This document shows, piece by piece, positions 1-10,257 of a stretch of 64,000 nt of DNA (within the stretch, counting starts at the first letter, position 1; each line of letters opens with the position of its first letter). Source of the stretch: an uncultured Tateyamaria sp. (lineage in GTDB: Bacteria > Pseudomonadota > Alphaproteobacteria > Rhodobacterales > Rhodobacteraceae). Under the pieces are notes generated by a model. The model searched no databases and was not told the origin of the DNA. It saw only the letters and a list, made by a program, of their open reading frames with translations. Made by a program: the position numbers and the translations under genes. The DNA is taken from contig NZ_CANNDS010000003.1 of NCBI RefSeq assembly GCF_947503415.1, positions 62,001-126,000 of the forward strand, in the 5' to 3' direction.

Positions 1-1
1 A

Positions 2-712
2 CCGGTCGAGATCACGTATCAACCGTGGGTCAAGGCATGGGCCGAGGCGTGCACCGGCATCAATTGCGAGGGGTTGAGCCGGGGCTTCTGGAACTCGGTC
101 AAGATCCTGATCCCGTCGGTGATCCTGTCCATCGCGATTGCATCCGTGAACGGCTACGCGCTGGCCAATTGGAAGTTCAAAGGATCGGAGGTGTTCTTTA
201 CCATCCTGATCGTGGGCGCGTTCATCCCTTATCAAGTGATGCTCTACCCGCTGGTGATTATCTTGCGCGAACTGGGACTGTACGGCAACGTTTGGGGGCT
301 GGTGCTGGTGCACACGGTCTTTGGGATGCCCATCCTGACGCTGCTCTTCCGCAACTACTTCACCTCGGTGCCCGAGGAGTTGTTCAAGGCGGCACGTGTC
401 GATGGGGCCGGGTTCTGGGGTATCTATTTTCGCATCATGCTGCCCATGTCCCTGCCCATTTTCGTGGTGGCGATTATCCTGCAGGTCACCGGCATCTGGA
501 ACGATTTCCTGTTTGGCGTGATCTACACCAAGCCCGCCGATTATCCGATGACCGTGCAGCTCAACAACATCGTCAACTCGGTGCAGGGCATCAAGGAATA
601 CAACGTCAACATGGCCGCCACGCTGCTGACCGGCCTTGTCCCCCTCATCATCTACTTCGCATCCGGCAAGCTGTTTGTCCGAGGCATCGCCGCGGGCGCG
701 GTGAAAGGCTGA
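2..712 (+). CDS. Sugar ABC transporter permease, MalG type (5' end outside window)
   Basis: Inner-membrane permease of a carbohydrate importer, CUT1 (MalG) family. The reading frame is open from base 2, so the true start lies upstream; 236 residues are visible. Several hydrophobic membrane segments are clear. The cytoplasmic EAA loop that docks on the ATPase is present (EELFKAARVDGAG followed by FRIMLPMSLP), as is the C-terminal GxxxGAVKG ending usual for MalG-type permeases. The ATPase gene starts 3 bases after the stop, and a beta-mannosidase follows, so the transported substrate is probably a mannoside or other oligosaccharide (inference). The binding protein and partner permease should lie upstream of the window. 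Confidence 0.9.
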   Translation, partial: PVEITYQPWVKAWAEACTGINCEGLSRGFWNSVKILIPSVILSIAIASVNGYALANWKFKGSEVFFTILIVGAFIPYQVMLYPLVIILRELGLYGNVWGLVLVHTVFGMPILTLLFRNYFTSVPEELFKAARVDGAGFWGIYFRIMLPMSLPIFVVAIILQVTGIWNDFLFGVIYTKPADYPMTVQLNNIVNSVQGIKEYNVNMAATLLTGLVPLIIYFASGKLFVRGIAAGAVKG

Positions 713-715
713 TCC

Positions 716-1789
716 ATGACTTCTGTTCTTGTCAAAGACCTGACCCTTAAATTCGGTGCGCTCACGGTGCTGGACAACCTCAACATCGACATCCCCGAGG
801 GCGAATTTCTGGTGCTGCTGGGGGCCTCGGGCTGCGGGAAATCCACGCTGCTGAACTGCATCGCGGGGCTGCTGGATCCGACTGATGGAGAAATCCACAT
901 CAACGACCGCAATGTCACTTGGGAAGAACCGTCGGGCCGGGGCATTGGCATGGTGTTCCAATCCTATGCGCTTTACCCGCAGATGACGGTTGAGGGGAAC
1001 CTGTCCTTTGGCCTGAAAAACGCGCGGATGGATAAGGCCGAGATCAGGAAGCGCGTCGCGCGGGCCGCCGAAATCCTGCAGATCGAGCCGCTTCTGCACC
1101 GAAAGCCTGCGGCCTTGTCCGGCGGGCAACGACAGCGCGTCGCCATTGGCCGGGCTTTGGTGCGCGACGTGGATGTGTTCCTGTTTGACGAACCGCTGTC
1201 GAACCTCGATGCCAAGCTGCGCGCCGACCTGCGGGTCGAGATCAAGCGCCTGCATCACAACCTGAAAAACACGATGATCTATGTGACCCATGACCAAGTG
1301 GAGGCGATGACGCTGGCCGACCGCATTGCCATCATGAAAAGCGGGATCATTCAACAACTCGACACGCCCACGGAAATCTACAACCGGCCGGTCAACAAAT
1401 ACGTGGCGGGGTTCATTGGCAGTCCGGAGATCAATTTTTTCGAAGGCGCGGTCGAGGATGGGGCGTTCGTGACCGGGGACACGCAATTCACGTTGGCGGG
1501 TTATGCGTTTCAGGGCGATGCCGCAAATGTCCCCGCGTGGTTGGGCATCCGGCCTGAGCACATTATGTCCGGTGACGCCGCCAGGGACCTGCCTGTATCC
1601 GCTGAGGTGCAAATCGACATTGTCGAGCCGATGGGTTCGGACACCCTCGCATGGGCCAGCCTTGCCGGTGTGCCGATCCGCATTCGAATGGACGGGCAGG
1701 CGGCAGTGTCGACCGGTGACAGCATCCTGATCGGATTTGATCCCGCCCGCGCATCGCTGTTTGACAAGACCACCGAACTCAGGATCTGA
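716..1789 (+). CDS. Sugar ABC transporter ATP-binding protein, MalK/UgpC type
   Basis: Cytoplasmic ATPase that powers the sugar importer encoded by the preceding permease. It is 357 residues long, the usual size for the MalK/UgpC family. Walker A GASGCGKST, signature [14 protein letters not shown], Walker [14 protein letters not shown] and switch histidine VTHDQ are all present and intact. The last ~120 residues form the C-terminal beta (TOBE/OB) domain typical of CUT1 ATPases. The start ATG is 3 bases after the permease stop and the next gene begins 4 bases after this stop, so the genes are almost certainly co-transcribed. Confidence 0.93.
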   Translation: MTSVLVKDLTLKFGALTVLDNLNIDIPEGEFLVLLGASGCGKSTLLNCIAGLLDPTDGEIHINDRNVTWEEPSGRGIGMVFQSYALYPQMTVEGNLSFGLKNARMDKAEIRKRVARAAEILQIEPLLHRKPAALSGGQRQRVAIGRALVRDVDVFLFDEPLSNLDAKLRADLRVEIKRLHHNLKNTMIYVTHDQVEAMTLADRIAIMKSGIIQQLDTPTEIYNRPVNKYVAGFIGSPEINFFEGAVEDGAFVTGDTQFTLAGYAFQGDAANVPAWLGIRPEHIMSGDAARDLPVSAEVQIDIVEPMGSDTLAWASLAGVPIRIRMDGQAAVSTGDSILIGFDPARASLFDKTTELRI

Positions 1790-1793
1790 TCGC

Positions 1794-4184
1794 ATGCTTG
1801 ATCTGTCTGGCACCTGGCACCTCTCTGACGAGACGGGGCAGCACACCGCACCGATGGCGTTGCCCGGTGACGGCATCAGCGCGTTGCGGGATGCAGGTGT
1901 CATTCCCGATCCGTACTGGGGCCAGAATGAATACGACCTGCGCTGGATTGCAGAGCGGGATTGGCTGCTGACCCGCACCTTCCGCGTCACGGATCGCAAA
2001 ATGGTGCTGGTGCTGTCGATGCTGGATACCGTGGTGGACGTGTCGCTGAACGGTCAGGCGGTTTTGCATGCTGACAGCATGTTTCGCACCTACCGGGTGG
2101 ACGTTTCTGACGCGCTTGTCAGTGGCGAGAACGTGATCACGCTGCATGTCCGGTCCGCACCCCGAGAGGCGCGACGCCGGGCCGAGGCGCAACCGTTTCC
2201 GGTGCCTTTTCAGGTGGACAACTGTCCGATCCCGCATGGCAACATGCTGCGCAAACCGGAATGCGACTTCGGTTGGGATTGGAACATCGCCCTGGCCCCC
2301 TTTGGTCTATATGGCGACATACGGCTGGAACCTGCGGGACCGCGCATCGCCGACATCATCATCGCCCAAAAGCATGAGGCGGGCAGGGTGGAGGTGCGGG
2401 TTACCGCAAGGACCGAAGGGATCAAGGACGGCACGCAGATCGAAGTCAGCCTGTGCGGTGTCGCGGCATCGGCCACGATCCACCAAAGCGAAGCGACAGC
2501 GACCTTGCGCATCGACCAACCGCAAATCTGGTGGCCGGCGGGCCAAGGGCCACAGATCCTGCATGATCTGAAGGTGTCCGCCAAGAACGTCCACGCCACG
2601 CGCCGTATCGGGTTGCGAGACGTCCAGCTTGTCACAGCGCAGGACGCCACGGGCACGGGCTTTGCCCTGCATATCAACGGACGGCCCGTGTTCATGAAAG
2701 GCGCCAACTGGATTCCTGCCGATGCCCTTGGCTCTGCCATCACACCCGAGGTCTGTCGCGACCTTTTGCAATCTGCGGTCGATGCCAACATGAACATGAT
2801 ACGCGTCTGGGGCGGGGGCCGGTACGAGCCCGATTGGTTCTATGATCTGTGCGACGAAATGGGCTTGCTGGTCTGGCACGACTTCATGTTTGCCTGCCAT
2901 CTCTACCCCGCGACAGATGACTTTTTGACAGCCGTGCAAATGGAAGTAACCCAACAGGTGGCGCGGCTTAACCACCACGCGTGCATCGCCCTTTGGTGTG
3001 GCGACAACGAATTGCTGGGCGCGCTGAACTGGTACGATGAAAGCCGCAAGGATCGTGACCGATACCTGGTGGCTTATGATCGGTTGAACCGCACCATCGA
3101 AACGGCACTGAAGGCGACAGCACCCGACGCGGTCTGGTGGCCGTCCAGCCCGTCACCGGGCCCGATGAGTTTCAGCGGCGATTGGCACGATGACCGTTCC
3201 GGCGACATGCACTTCTGGTCCGTGTGGCATGAGGGGCGGGATTTTGATCACTACCGGGACATCACCCCCCGGTTCTGTTCCGAGTTCGGCTTTCAATCCT
3301 ATCCGTCCATGGACGTGATCCGGCGCTTTGCAGACCCGGCGGATTTCAATATTGCCGCTCCGGTGATGGAGAGCCATCAGAAGAACACAGGTGGCAATGC
3401 GCGAATTGCGGAGACGATGTTCCGATATTTTCGCTTTCCTGTGGGGTTCGAGAATTTCGTCTACCTCAGTCAGGTCCAGCAGGCGCTGGCCATAAAAACG
3501 GCTGTCACGCATTGGCGCAGCCTGAAACCGCATTGTATGGGAACGCTCTATTGGCAGCTCAATGACACGTGGCCGGTTTGTTCGTGGTCGAGCCTTGATC
3601 ATGGTGGGGGCTGGAAGCTGCTGCACCACGTGGCGCGCCGTTTCTACGCGGATGTGATTGTGGCAGCGGTGCCCACGGCGCAGGGCACCGAGCTACGGGT
3701 GGTCAATGATTTGCCAAGCGCAACGACCGTGCGGGTCGAAGCCTTTGCCGTCTCCACAGCCGGACAAAGCCGCGCTTTGGACACAGCGGCCGTATCGGCC
3801 CCGCCCGACGCGGCTGTTGCGGTCGCGATGATCGCGACGGACGCAATCGGCGACAATGAAGTCCTGATGTTCGACTGGTCGGTTGAGGACGGTCCAACAC
3901 GGACCGATCACTTCGCCCTGCGTCCTTACAAGGCCTATGCGCTTGAGCCTGCGGGGATCACGACCGATACCTCTTGGCAGGACGACGCGTGGGTTATCAC
4001 GCTGACCGCTGATCGGCTGGCCCTGTTCGTGGCTATCGAGGTCGACCAACCCGGACGGTTCAGCGACAACGCCTTTGACATCATACCCGGTCGCCGCGTG
4101 ACCACCCGCTTCACTCCGGCACTGACCGAAACGCAACCGACCTTCACCATCCGCGATCTTCATTCCGCCACCTACGACACCTGA
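1794..4184 (+). CDS. GH2-family beta-mannosidase
   Basis: Glycoside hydrolase releasing beta-linked mannose from non-reducing ends. The ATG at 1794, 4 bases after the ATPase stop, gives 796 residues starting MLDLSGTWHL; the frame is open further upstream but would overlap the ATPase gene. The order is an N-terminal sugar-binding sandwich (residues 1-~180), Ig-like domain, TIM barrel from ~300, and a C-terminal beta domain. The likely acid/base is the glutamate of ALWCGDNE and the nucleophile the glutamate of FCSEFGFQSYPS, both matching the mannosidase pattern. There is no signal peptide, so hydrolysis is cytoplasmic, after import by the adjacent ABC transporter. Confidence 0.88.
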   Translation: MLDLSGTWHLSDETGQHTAPMALPGDGISALRDAGVIPDPYWGQNEYDLRWIAERDWLLTRTFRVTDRKMVLVLSMLDTVVDVSLNGQAVLHADSMFRTYRVDVSDALVSGENVITLHVRSAPREARRRAEAQPFPVPFQVDNCPIPHGNMLRKPECDFGWDWNIALAPFGLYGDIRLEPAGPRIADIIIAQKHEAGRVEVRVTARTEGIKDGTQIEVSLCGVAASATIHQSEATATLRIDQPQIWWPAGQGPQILHDLKVSAKNVHATRRIGLRDVQLVTAQDATGTGFALHINGRPVFMKGANWIPADALGSAITPEVCRDLLQSAVDANMNMIRVWGGGRYEPDWFYDLCDEMGLLVWHDFMFACHLYPATDDFLTAVQMEVTQQVARLNHHACIALWCGDNELLGALNWYDESRKDRDRYLVAYDRLNRTIETALKATAPDAVWWPSSPSPGPMSFSGDWHDDRSGDMHFWSVWHEGRDFDHYRDITPRFCSEFGFQSYPSMDVIRRFADPADFNIAAPVMESHQKNTGGNARIAETMFRYFRFPVGFENFVYLSQVQQALAIKTAVTHWRSLKPHCMGTLYWQLNDTWPVCSWSSLDHGGGWKLLHHVARRFYADVIVAAVPTAQGTELRVVNDLPSATTVRVEAFAVSTAGQSRALDTAAVSAPPDAAVAVAMIATDAIGDNEVLMFDWSVEDGPTRTDHFALRPYKAYALEPAGITTDTSWQDDAWVITLTADRLALFVAIEVDQPGRFSDNAFDIIPGRRVTTRFTPALTETQPTFTIRDLHSATYDT

Positions 4185-4195
4185 AAGGTTCCGCC

Positions 4196-4951
4196 ATGAC
4201 TGCCTTGTCCTACCAGCTCTACAGCTCCCGGCTTTTTCCACCACTCACGGACACGCTCGGGATGCTGGCCGATATCGGATATACACATGTCGAGGGCTAC
4301 GGCGCTTTGGTAAGCGATCCGGCAGCCATGGATGCGCTGGAGCGTGGGTTGGCAGATACGGGGCTGACCATGCCCACCTGCCATGTGGGGCTGGAGATGT
4401 GCGAAAGCGATCCGGGCGGCGTCACGGACATTGCCAAACGCTTCGGGGTCGAGACCATTGTGATCCCCTACATCATGCCGGACGACCGGCCTGTGGACGC
4501 AGATGGTTGGCTGGCCTATGGGGCGCGGCTCGAGGCTGTGGCCAACGCATTCGGGCAATCGGGTTTGTCAGTCGCGTATCACAATCATGATTTCGAGTTC
4601 CGGGCTTTAGGGGATGGTACATTGCCTATGGATCTGATCCTGAGTGCTGCCCCTTCGGTGCAGTTCGAATATGATGTGGCTTGGGCTGTGCGGGCGGGCG
4701 CTGATCCGATGGCTCCTATCGACCGCTACGGATCGCGGATCGCGATTGCGCATCTGAAGGACATCGCGCCCGAGGGTGAGGCGCTGGACGAAGATGGCTG
4801 GGCCGATGTGGGGCATGGCACGATGGACTGGCCCGCGCTGTTCAATGCGCTCAAGCAGGCGGGCACACGGTATTTCGTGACAGAGCACGACAAACCCAGC
4901 GACCACCACCGCTTTGCCAAACGCGCGTTTGTCGCCGCACAAAGCTTTTGA
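4196..4951 (+). CDS. Sugar phosphate isomerase/epimerase (xylose-isomerase-like TIM barrel)
   Basis: 251-residue protein of the AP-endonuclease-2 / xylose isomerase-like TIM-barrel superfamily, which uses a divalent metal to isomerise or dehydrate sugars and inosose-type compounds. Visible metal and substrate motifs include YHNHDFEF, FEYDVAW, IAHLKDI and the C-terminal TEHDKPS. It lies 11 bases after the mannosidase and 11 bases before a Gfo/Idh/MocA dehydrogenase. Such isomerase-plus-dehydrogenase pairs often act on the same oxidised sugar, here perhaps one derived from mannose (inference). The precise reaction cannot be read from the sequence. Confidence 0.82.
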   Translation: MTALSYQLYSSRLFPPLTDTLGMLADIGYTHVEGYGALVSDPAAMDALERGLADTGLTMPTCHVGLEMCESDPGGVTDIAKRFGVETIVIPYIMPDDRPVDADGWLAYGARLEAVANAFGQSGLSVAYHNHDFEFRALGDGTLPMDLILSAAPSVQFEYDVAWAVRAGADPMAPIDRYGSRIAIAHLKDIAPEGEALDEDGWADVGHGTMDWPALFNALKQAGTRYFVTEHDKPSDHHRFAKRAFVAAQSF

Positions 4952-4962
4952 AGGAGACGACC

Positions 4963-6087
4963 ATGCAAGGCATTGGCATCATCGGCTGCGGCAACATCTC
5001 GACCGCATATCTGACACTTGCGCCTTTGTTCAAAGGGTTGGAGGTGCGGGCAGTTGCCGACATGAACGCGGACGCGGCTCAGTCGCAGGCTGCGAAGTTT
5101 GGCGTGCGGGCAGAGACCGTCGAAGGCTTGCTTGCTGCCGACGATATCCACATCATCGTGAATCTGACCATCCCCGACGCCCATTTTCAGGTGACGCGGT
5201 CGATCCTTCAGGCGGGCAAGCATGCCTATTCCGAAAAGCCCATCGTTCTGACCCAAGCCGAGGGCGAGGAGTTGCGCAGCTTGGCGGCAGCCAAGAACCT
5301 GCGTATCGGGTCGGCGCCTGATACGTTTCTGGGCGGTGCGCATCAGGCGGCGCGTGCGGCGCTCGATGCGGGCCAGATCGGGGATGTGGTTGCGGGCACA
5401 GCCCACGTGATGAACCACGGGATGGAGCATTGGCATCCGAACCCCGACTTTTTCTTTCTGCCGGGTGCCGGGCCGATGCTGGACATTGGACCCTATTACG
5501 TGACCAATCTGATCCAGCTTCTGGGGCCGGTGGCGCGGGTCGGGGCGCTGACCTCGACCCCGGCCAAGACGCGGACCATCCTGTCCGAGCCACGCAAGGG
5601 CGAAGAGATCCCCGTCAAGACCCCGACCAACATCCACGCTTTGCTGGAGTTTCAATCCGGTGCGACCATCACCCTATCCACGTCCTGGGATGTGTGGGCA
5701 CATCGCCACGGGCATATGGAGCTTTATGGAACAACAGGCAGTATGTTCCTGCCTGATCCCAACTGGTTCTCGGGCGAGGTTGAAGTGGTGGATGCGGACG
5801 GTAATGCCGAAATGCTGACGACAGATGCCCACCCGTTTGGCGTGCCCAATCAAGAGAACAACGGCGCGGCCAAGGCGAATTACAGGACGGCGGGTCTGGC
5901 CGACATGGCGGCGGCCATGAACGAGGCGCGCCCGCACCGCTGTTCGCTGGAATTGGCCCTGCATGCTGTGGACGTGATGACATCCGTTCTGAAAGCCGGT
6001 GAGACCGGTGAGATGATCACCCTGAGCACCACATGCGCGCGCCCCGAGCCGTTGACGGCAGAGGCGGCGCAAGCGTTGTTGAAGTGA
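4963..6087 (+). CDS. Gfo/Idh/MocA family NAD(P)-dependent oxidoreductase
   Basis: 374-residue sugar dehydrogenase family protein. The N-terminal Rossmann fold begins GIGIIGCGNISTAYLT (GxGxxx dinucleotide motif) and the family EKP motif is present as YSEKPIVLT around residue 90. The C-terminal half is the GFO_IDH_MocA substrate domain. The start is the ATG at 4963, with AAGGAGA 5-12 bases upstream overlapping the previous stop. It is the last gene of the mannoside cluster and is convergent with mtlK, whose stop is 13 bases away. Substrate unknown; oxidation of a sugar or glycoside unit from the imported mannoside is likely. Confidence 0.87.
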   Translation: MQGIGIIGCGNISTAYLTLAPLFKGLEVRAVADMNADAAQSQAAKFGVRAETVEGLLAADDIHIIVNLTIPDAHFQVTRSILQAGKHAYSEKPIVLTQAEGEELRSLAAAKNLRIGSAPDTFLGGAHQAARAALDAGQIGDVVAGTAHVMNHGMEHWHPNPDFFFLPGAGPMLDIGPYYVTNLIQLLGPVARVGALTSTPAKTRTILSEPRKGEEIPVKTPTNIHALLEFQSGATITLSTSWDVWAHRHGHMELYGTTGSMFLPDPNWFSGEVEVVDADGNAEMLTTDAHPFGVPNQENNGAAKANYRTAGLADMAAAMNEARPHRCSLELALHAVDVMTSVLKAGETGEMITLSTTCARPEPLTAEAAQALLK

Positions 6088-6100
6088 TGCGAGGTCGCGC

Positions 6101-7606
6101 TTAGGCCGTGTAGGTTGTGAGCGCGGCGTCCACGCCATCTGCCCAGATCAGGCGCAGCCACTTGTCGAACTGCTGTGCAAATTCAGGGATGTCCGCAAGC
6201 TCTTGATAATATTGGCTTTGTGCCAGCCAAGCCTGCGGGTTGTCTTTGGCCGCGCGTGCCGCGGTGGTCAGAGCGTCCCAATGCGGGTCGTTTGGCTCAA
6301 TCACACTGCCGTCCTGCCGCGTGCCTGCGCACATCCGAGCCCAGAGCGCTTCGACGAGGCTCAGGCCCGACACCGAACCGCCAGCGGCCAGCGCATCACG
6401 GAGGATGGGCAGGATAAAGCCCGTGTGCCGGGACGAGCCGTCAAAGGCCACGCGGCGGGTCGTGTCACGGATTTCCGGGTTGGAGAACCGTGTTTCGATC
6501 AGATCGACATAGGCGGCTGGCGTGAAGCCCGGCACTTCGTGAACGTAGGGCGCGATTTCTTCCATCTGAACCTTGCGGAAAAAGGCGCGGATATCCGTGT
6601 GCCCCATGCAGTCCGCAATGGTATCGGCCCCGAGCAATTCGCCTGCATTGGCAAGCACCTGATGGCCTGCATTCAGGATGCGGATTTTCATCGCTTCATA
6701 GGCGTGCACCTGATCGGTAAAGGTGGCGCCTGCCTTGTCCCAATCGGGGCGTCCGGCGCAAAAGGCGTCTTCGATCACCCACTGGCGAAAGTTTTCGTGC
6801 GTGACAGGGGCCGCATCCGCGATACCAAGAGCGGTTGCCAGCGCGATTTCATTGGGGCCTGTGGCGGGCACGATGCAGTCTACCATCGAATTGGGGAAGG
6901 TCCCGTTGCTGTTGATCCAATCGGCCAGATCGGGATCCGTGGCGCGGGCCAGCGACACCACGATATCGCGCAGGATATCGCCGTTGCCTTGCAGGTTGTC
7001 ACAGCTTTGGCTGGTGAAGGGACCGACGCCTGCGGCACGACGTTTGGCCAGCGCGGCCACCATCGCACCAAAGGCGGTGCCGGGTGTGGCCGGGTTGTCG
7101 ATATCGTGCTGGATATCGGGATGGGACAGATCAAGCCCCCCCGTCGCCGGGTCGACGTAATACCCGCCCTCCGTCACAGTCATGGCGACGATCCGGATGT
7201 CCGGGCGGGCCATGGTGGCGATCAAGGTCGCGTTATCCGGCTCAACCGGAAGGAAGTCGATCATCGACCCGGTCACTTCGGCAGACGTCCCCTTTGGGTC
7301 CAGTTCGACCAGCGTTGTCAGGCAATCCTGCGCCAACAGCTTGTCACGCATCACGGCATCGCCCTGACGGACGCCAGCGCCGACGATGGCCCAGTCATGG
7401 GCAAGACCCATCTGCATCAGACGGTGCAGATACCAGGCCTGATGGCCACGGTGGAAATTGCCGACACCGATATGCACGATGCCGGGCGTCAGTTGCGTGC
7501 GGTCATATTCAGGGCGCAGCACACCTTCGGGCAATGCGGCCAGCGCCGCGTCCGACAGGTGCACGGCGGGGTGTCGTTTCGAACCATCTGCCATCAGCTC
7601 ATCCAT
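6101..7606 (-). CDS. mtlK: Mannitol 2-dehydrogenase family protein (polyol dehydrogenase)
   Basis: Long-chain polyol dehydrogenase oxidising mannitol (or a similar polyol) to fructose with NAD. The 501 residues match the family length. The N-terminal nucleotide-binding motif is GIVHIGVGNFHRGHQ; the catalytic Lys-x4-Asn-x2-His motif is seen as MKIRILNAGHQVLA. It ends the leftward smo operon, as in Rhodobacter-type smoEFGK-smoS-mtlK loci, which supports the name. The start at 7606 overlaps smoS by 13 bases; a second ATG at 7594 shares one base with the smoS stop (TGATG) and could be the true start, giving 497 residues. Confidence 0.88.
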   Translation of the reverse strand: MDELMADGSKRHPAVHLSDAALAALPEGVLRPEYDRTQLTPGIVHIGVGNFHRGHQAWYLHRLMQMGLAHDWAIVGAGVRQGDAVMRDKLLAQDCLTTLVELDPKGTSAEVTGSMIDFLPVEPDNATLIATMARPDIRIVAMTVTEGGYYVDPATGGLDLSHPDIQHDIDNPATPGTAFGAMVAALAKRRAAGVGPFTSQSCDNLQGNGDILRDIVVSLARATDPDLADWINSNGTFPNSMVDCIVPATGPNEIALATALGIADAAPVTHENFRQWVIEDAFCAGRPDWDKAGATFTDQVHAYEAMKIRILNAGHQVLANAGELLGADTIADCMGHTDIRAFFRKVQMEEIAPYVHEVPGFTPAAYVDLIETRFSNPEIRDTTRRVAFDGSSRHTGFILPILRDALAAGGSVSGLSLVEALWARMCAGTRQDGSVIEPNDPHWDALTTAARAAKDNPQAWLAQSQYYQELADIPEFAQQFDKWLRLIWADGVDAALTTYTA

Positions 7607-8363
7607 TGTCCGCCATCTACATTGTAGGTTTGTGCGACGATGTATTCCGCATCATCGCTTGCAAGAAAAACGGCCATGCCGGTGAGGTCCTGTGCGGTCC
7701 CCATGCGCCCGTAAGGCACGGCTTGGCCAACTTCTTTCTTCTTCTGGCCGGGCGCTTTGCCTTCGTATTTGGCAAAGAACGCATCGACCCCGTCCCAGTG
7801 TTCGCCATCCACCACACCGGGCGAGATCGCGTTCACGTTGATCCCATGTTCGATGAGGTTCAGCCCCGCCGATTGGGTGAGCGAGATAACGGCAGCCTTG
7901 GTTGCGCAATAGACCGCAACCAAGGCTTCCCCCCGCCGTCCGGCCTGGCTTGCCATGTTGATGATCCGGCCTTTGACGCCGGTTTCTATCATATGGCGGG
8001 CCACGGCCTGCATTGTAAAAAGGGTGCCTTTCACGTTGATGTCGAACACGCGGTCCACATCTGTACGTTCGATTTCGGTGATCGGAGCGGCTGTGAACAG
8101 GGCGGCGTTGTTGATCAGGATGTCGATCTGTCCAAAGCTGTCGGCAACATGCGCCACGGCAGCATCAATGCTGTCCTGACGTGTCACATCCATCTCGACT
8201 GCAATTGCGGCATCGCCCAGATCGGCGGCCGCTGCGCGGGCACGCGCGATGTCGATATCGGCAATGGCAACGCGCGCGCCTTCGCGCACATAGGCTTGGG
8301 CAAATGCCAAACCTATGCCGCGTGCAGCACCTGTGATCAGCGCGTTTTTGCCCGCCAGTCGTG

Positions 8364-8367
<4 letters not shown>
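7594..8367 (-). CDS. smoS: Sorbitol (L-iditol 2-) dehydrogenase, short-chain type
   Basis: Short-chain dehydrogenase of 257 residues that oxidises sorbitol to fructose, and probably galactitol. It has the cofactor motif TGAARGIG near the N-terminus, the NNAA motif (residues ~86-89) and the catalytic pair YCATKAA (Tyr-x3-Lys, ~152-156). The C-terminus ending NVDGGQWMS is typical of the family. Its start overlaps the smoK stop by 4 bases (ATGA), so translation is probably coupled. The name rests on family motifs plus the conserved order smoK-smoS-mtlK. Confidence 0.88.
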
Positions 8368-9368
<1,001 letters not shown>

Positions 9369-9418
9369 AAGTCTATCCTTTTATGCGCTACCGCTTTGCT
9401 ACTAGAGCGCGGGCGTTC

Positions 9419-10252
9419 CTATTTCACGGCACCGAAGGTCAAGCCTTGGACCAATTGCTTTTGACAGAACCAGCCCAGTACAACGATGGGCCCGACGGCT
9501 GCGGCAGACACGGCAGACAGGCGGCCAAAGAACAGCCCCTCTGGTGCACGGTTGCCTTCGATCAGTTTCGACAATGTGGCGGCTTCCGTGGTGGTCAGAC
9601 GAACAGTCCAGTACGCCTCGTTCCAGCAGAAGATGAAGCACAGAAGCGCGGTTGAGGCGATGCCACCCCACGCCAGCGGGATCAAGATTTCCTTGACCTC
9701 ACCCCAAGTGTTCACGCCATCCATTTGACCCGCTTCGATGATATCCTTGGGAATTTCCTTGAAGTAGGTGAACAGCATCCAGATCACGATTGGCAAGTTG
9801 ATCAGCATCAGGACCACGATGACCATGAAGTGGGTGTCAAAGAGGCCCAGGCTCTTGGTCAGGAAGGTCATGGGATACAGAACAGCAGCCGCTGGCAACA
9901 TCTTGGTCGACAACATCCACATCAGCACGTCCTTGGTCGCGCGGGACGGGTTGAAAGCCATGGCATAGGCGCTGGGAATACCCACTGCGAGCGCAAAGAT
10001 GGTGGCGAAAACCGACGTGATGACCGAGTTGGTGGCAAAGCGCCAGTAATCGTAGTTCTCGGTCATGTTCAGGTAGTTGTCGAGCGTCGGAGTGAAGAAG
10101 AACAGGAACTCGGGCTTTACCGCGTCCGCGTCCGTCTTGAAGCTGGTCAGCACGAGCCAGAAAATCGGGAAGAAGAACAGCAGGCCCACGATCCAGGCCA
10201 GAACAGGCCGTCCGTACACGCTGAATTTGGTTGTGGTTGCAACGATAGCCAT
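9419..10252 (-). CDS. smoG: Polyol ABC transporter permease (MalG type)
   Basis: 277-residue inner-membrane permease of the sorbitol/mannitol importer. Hydrophobic membrane segments begin with VLAWIVGLLFFFPIFW near residue 18; the EAA loop is present as DIIEAGQMDGVNTWGEVKEILIPLA; the protein ends LVQGLTFGAVK, the usual MalG ending. It starts 5 bases after smoF, so the two permeases are made together. Confidence 0.9.
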   Translation of the reverse strand: MAIVATTTKFSVYGRPVLAWIVGLLFFFPIFWLVLTSFKTDADAVKPEFLFFFTPTLDNYLNMTENYDYWRFATNSVITSVFATIFALAVGIPSAYAMAFNPSRATKDVLMWMLSTKMLPAAAVLYPMTFLTKSLGLFDTHFMVIVVLMLINLPIVIWMLFTYFKEIPKDIIEAGQMDGVNTWGEVKEILIPLAWGGIASTALLCFIFCWNEAYWTVRLTTTEAATLSKLIEGNRAPEGLFFGRLSAVSAAAVGPIVVLGWFCQKQLVQGLTFGAVK

Positions 10253-10257
10253 TGGTC

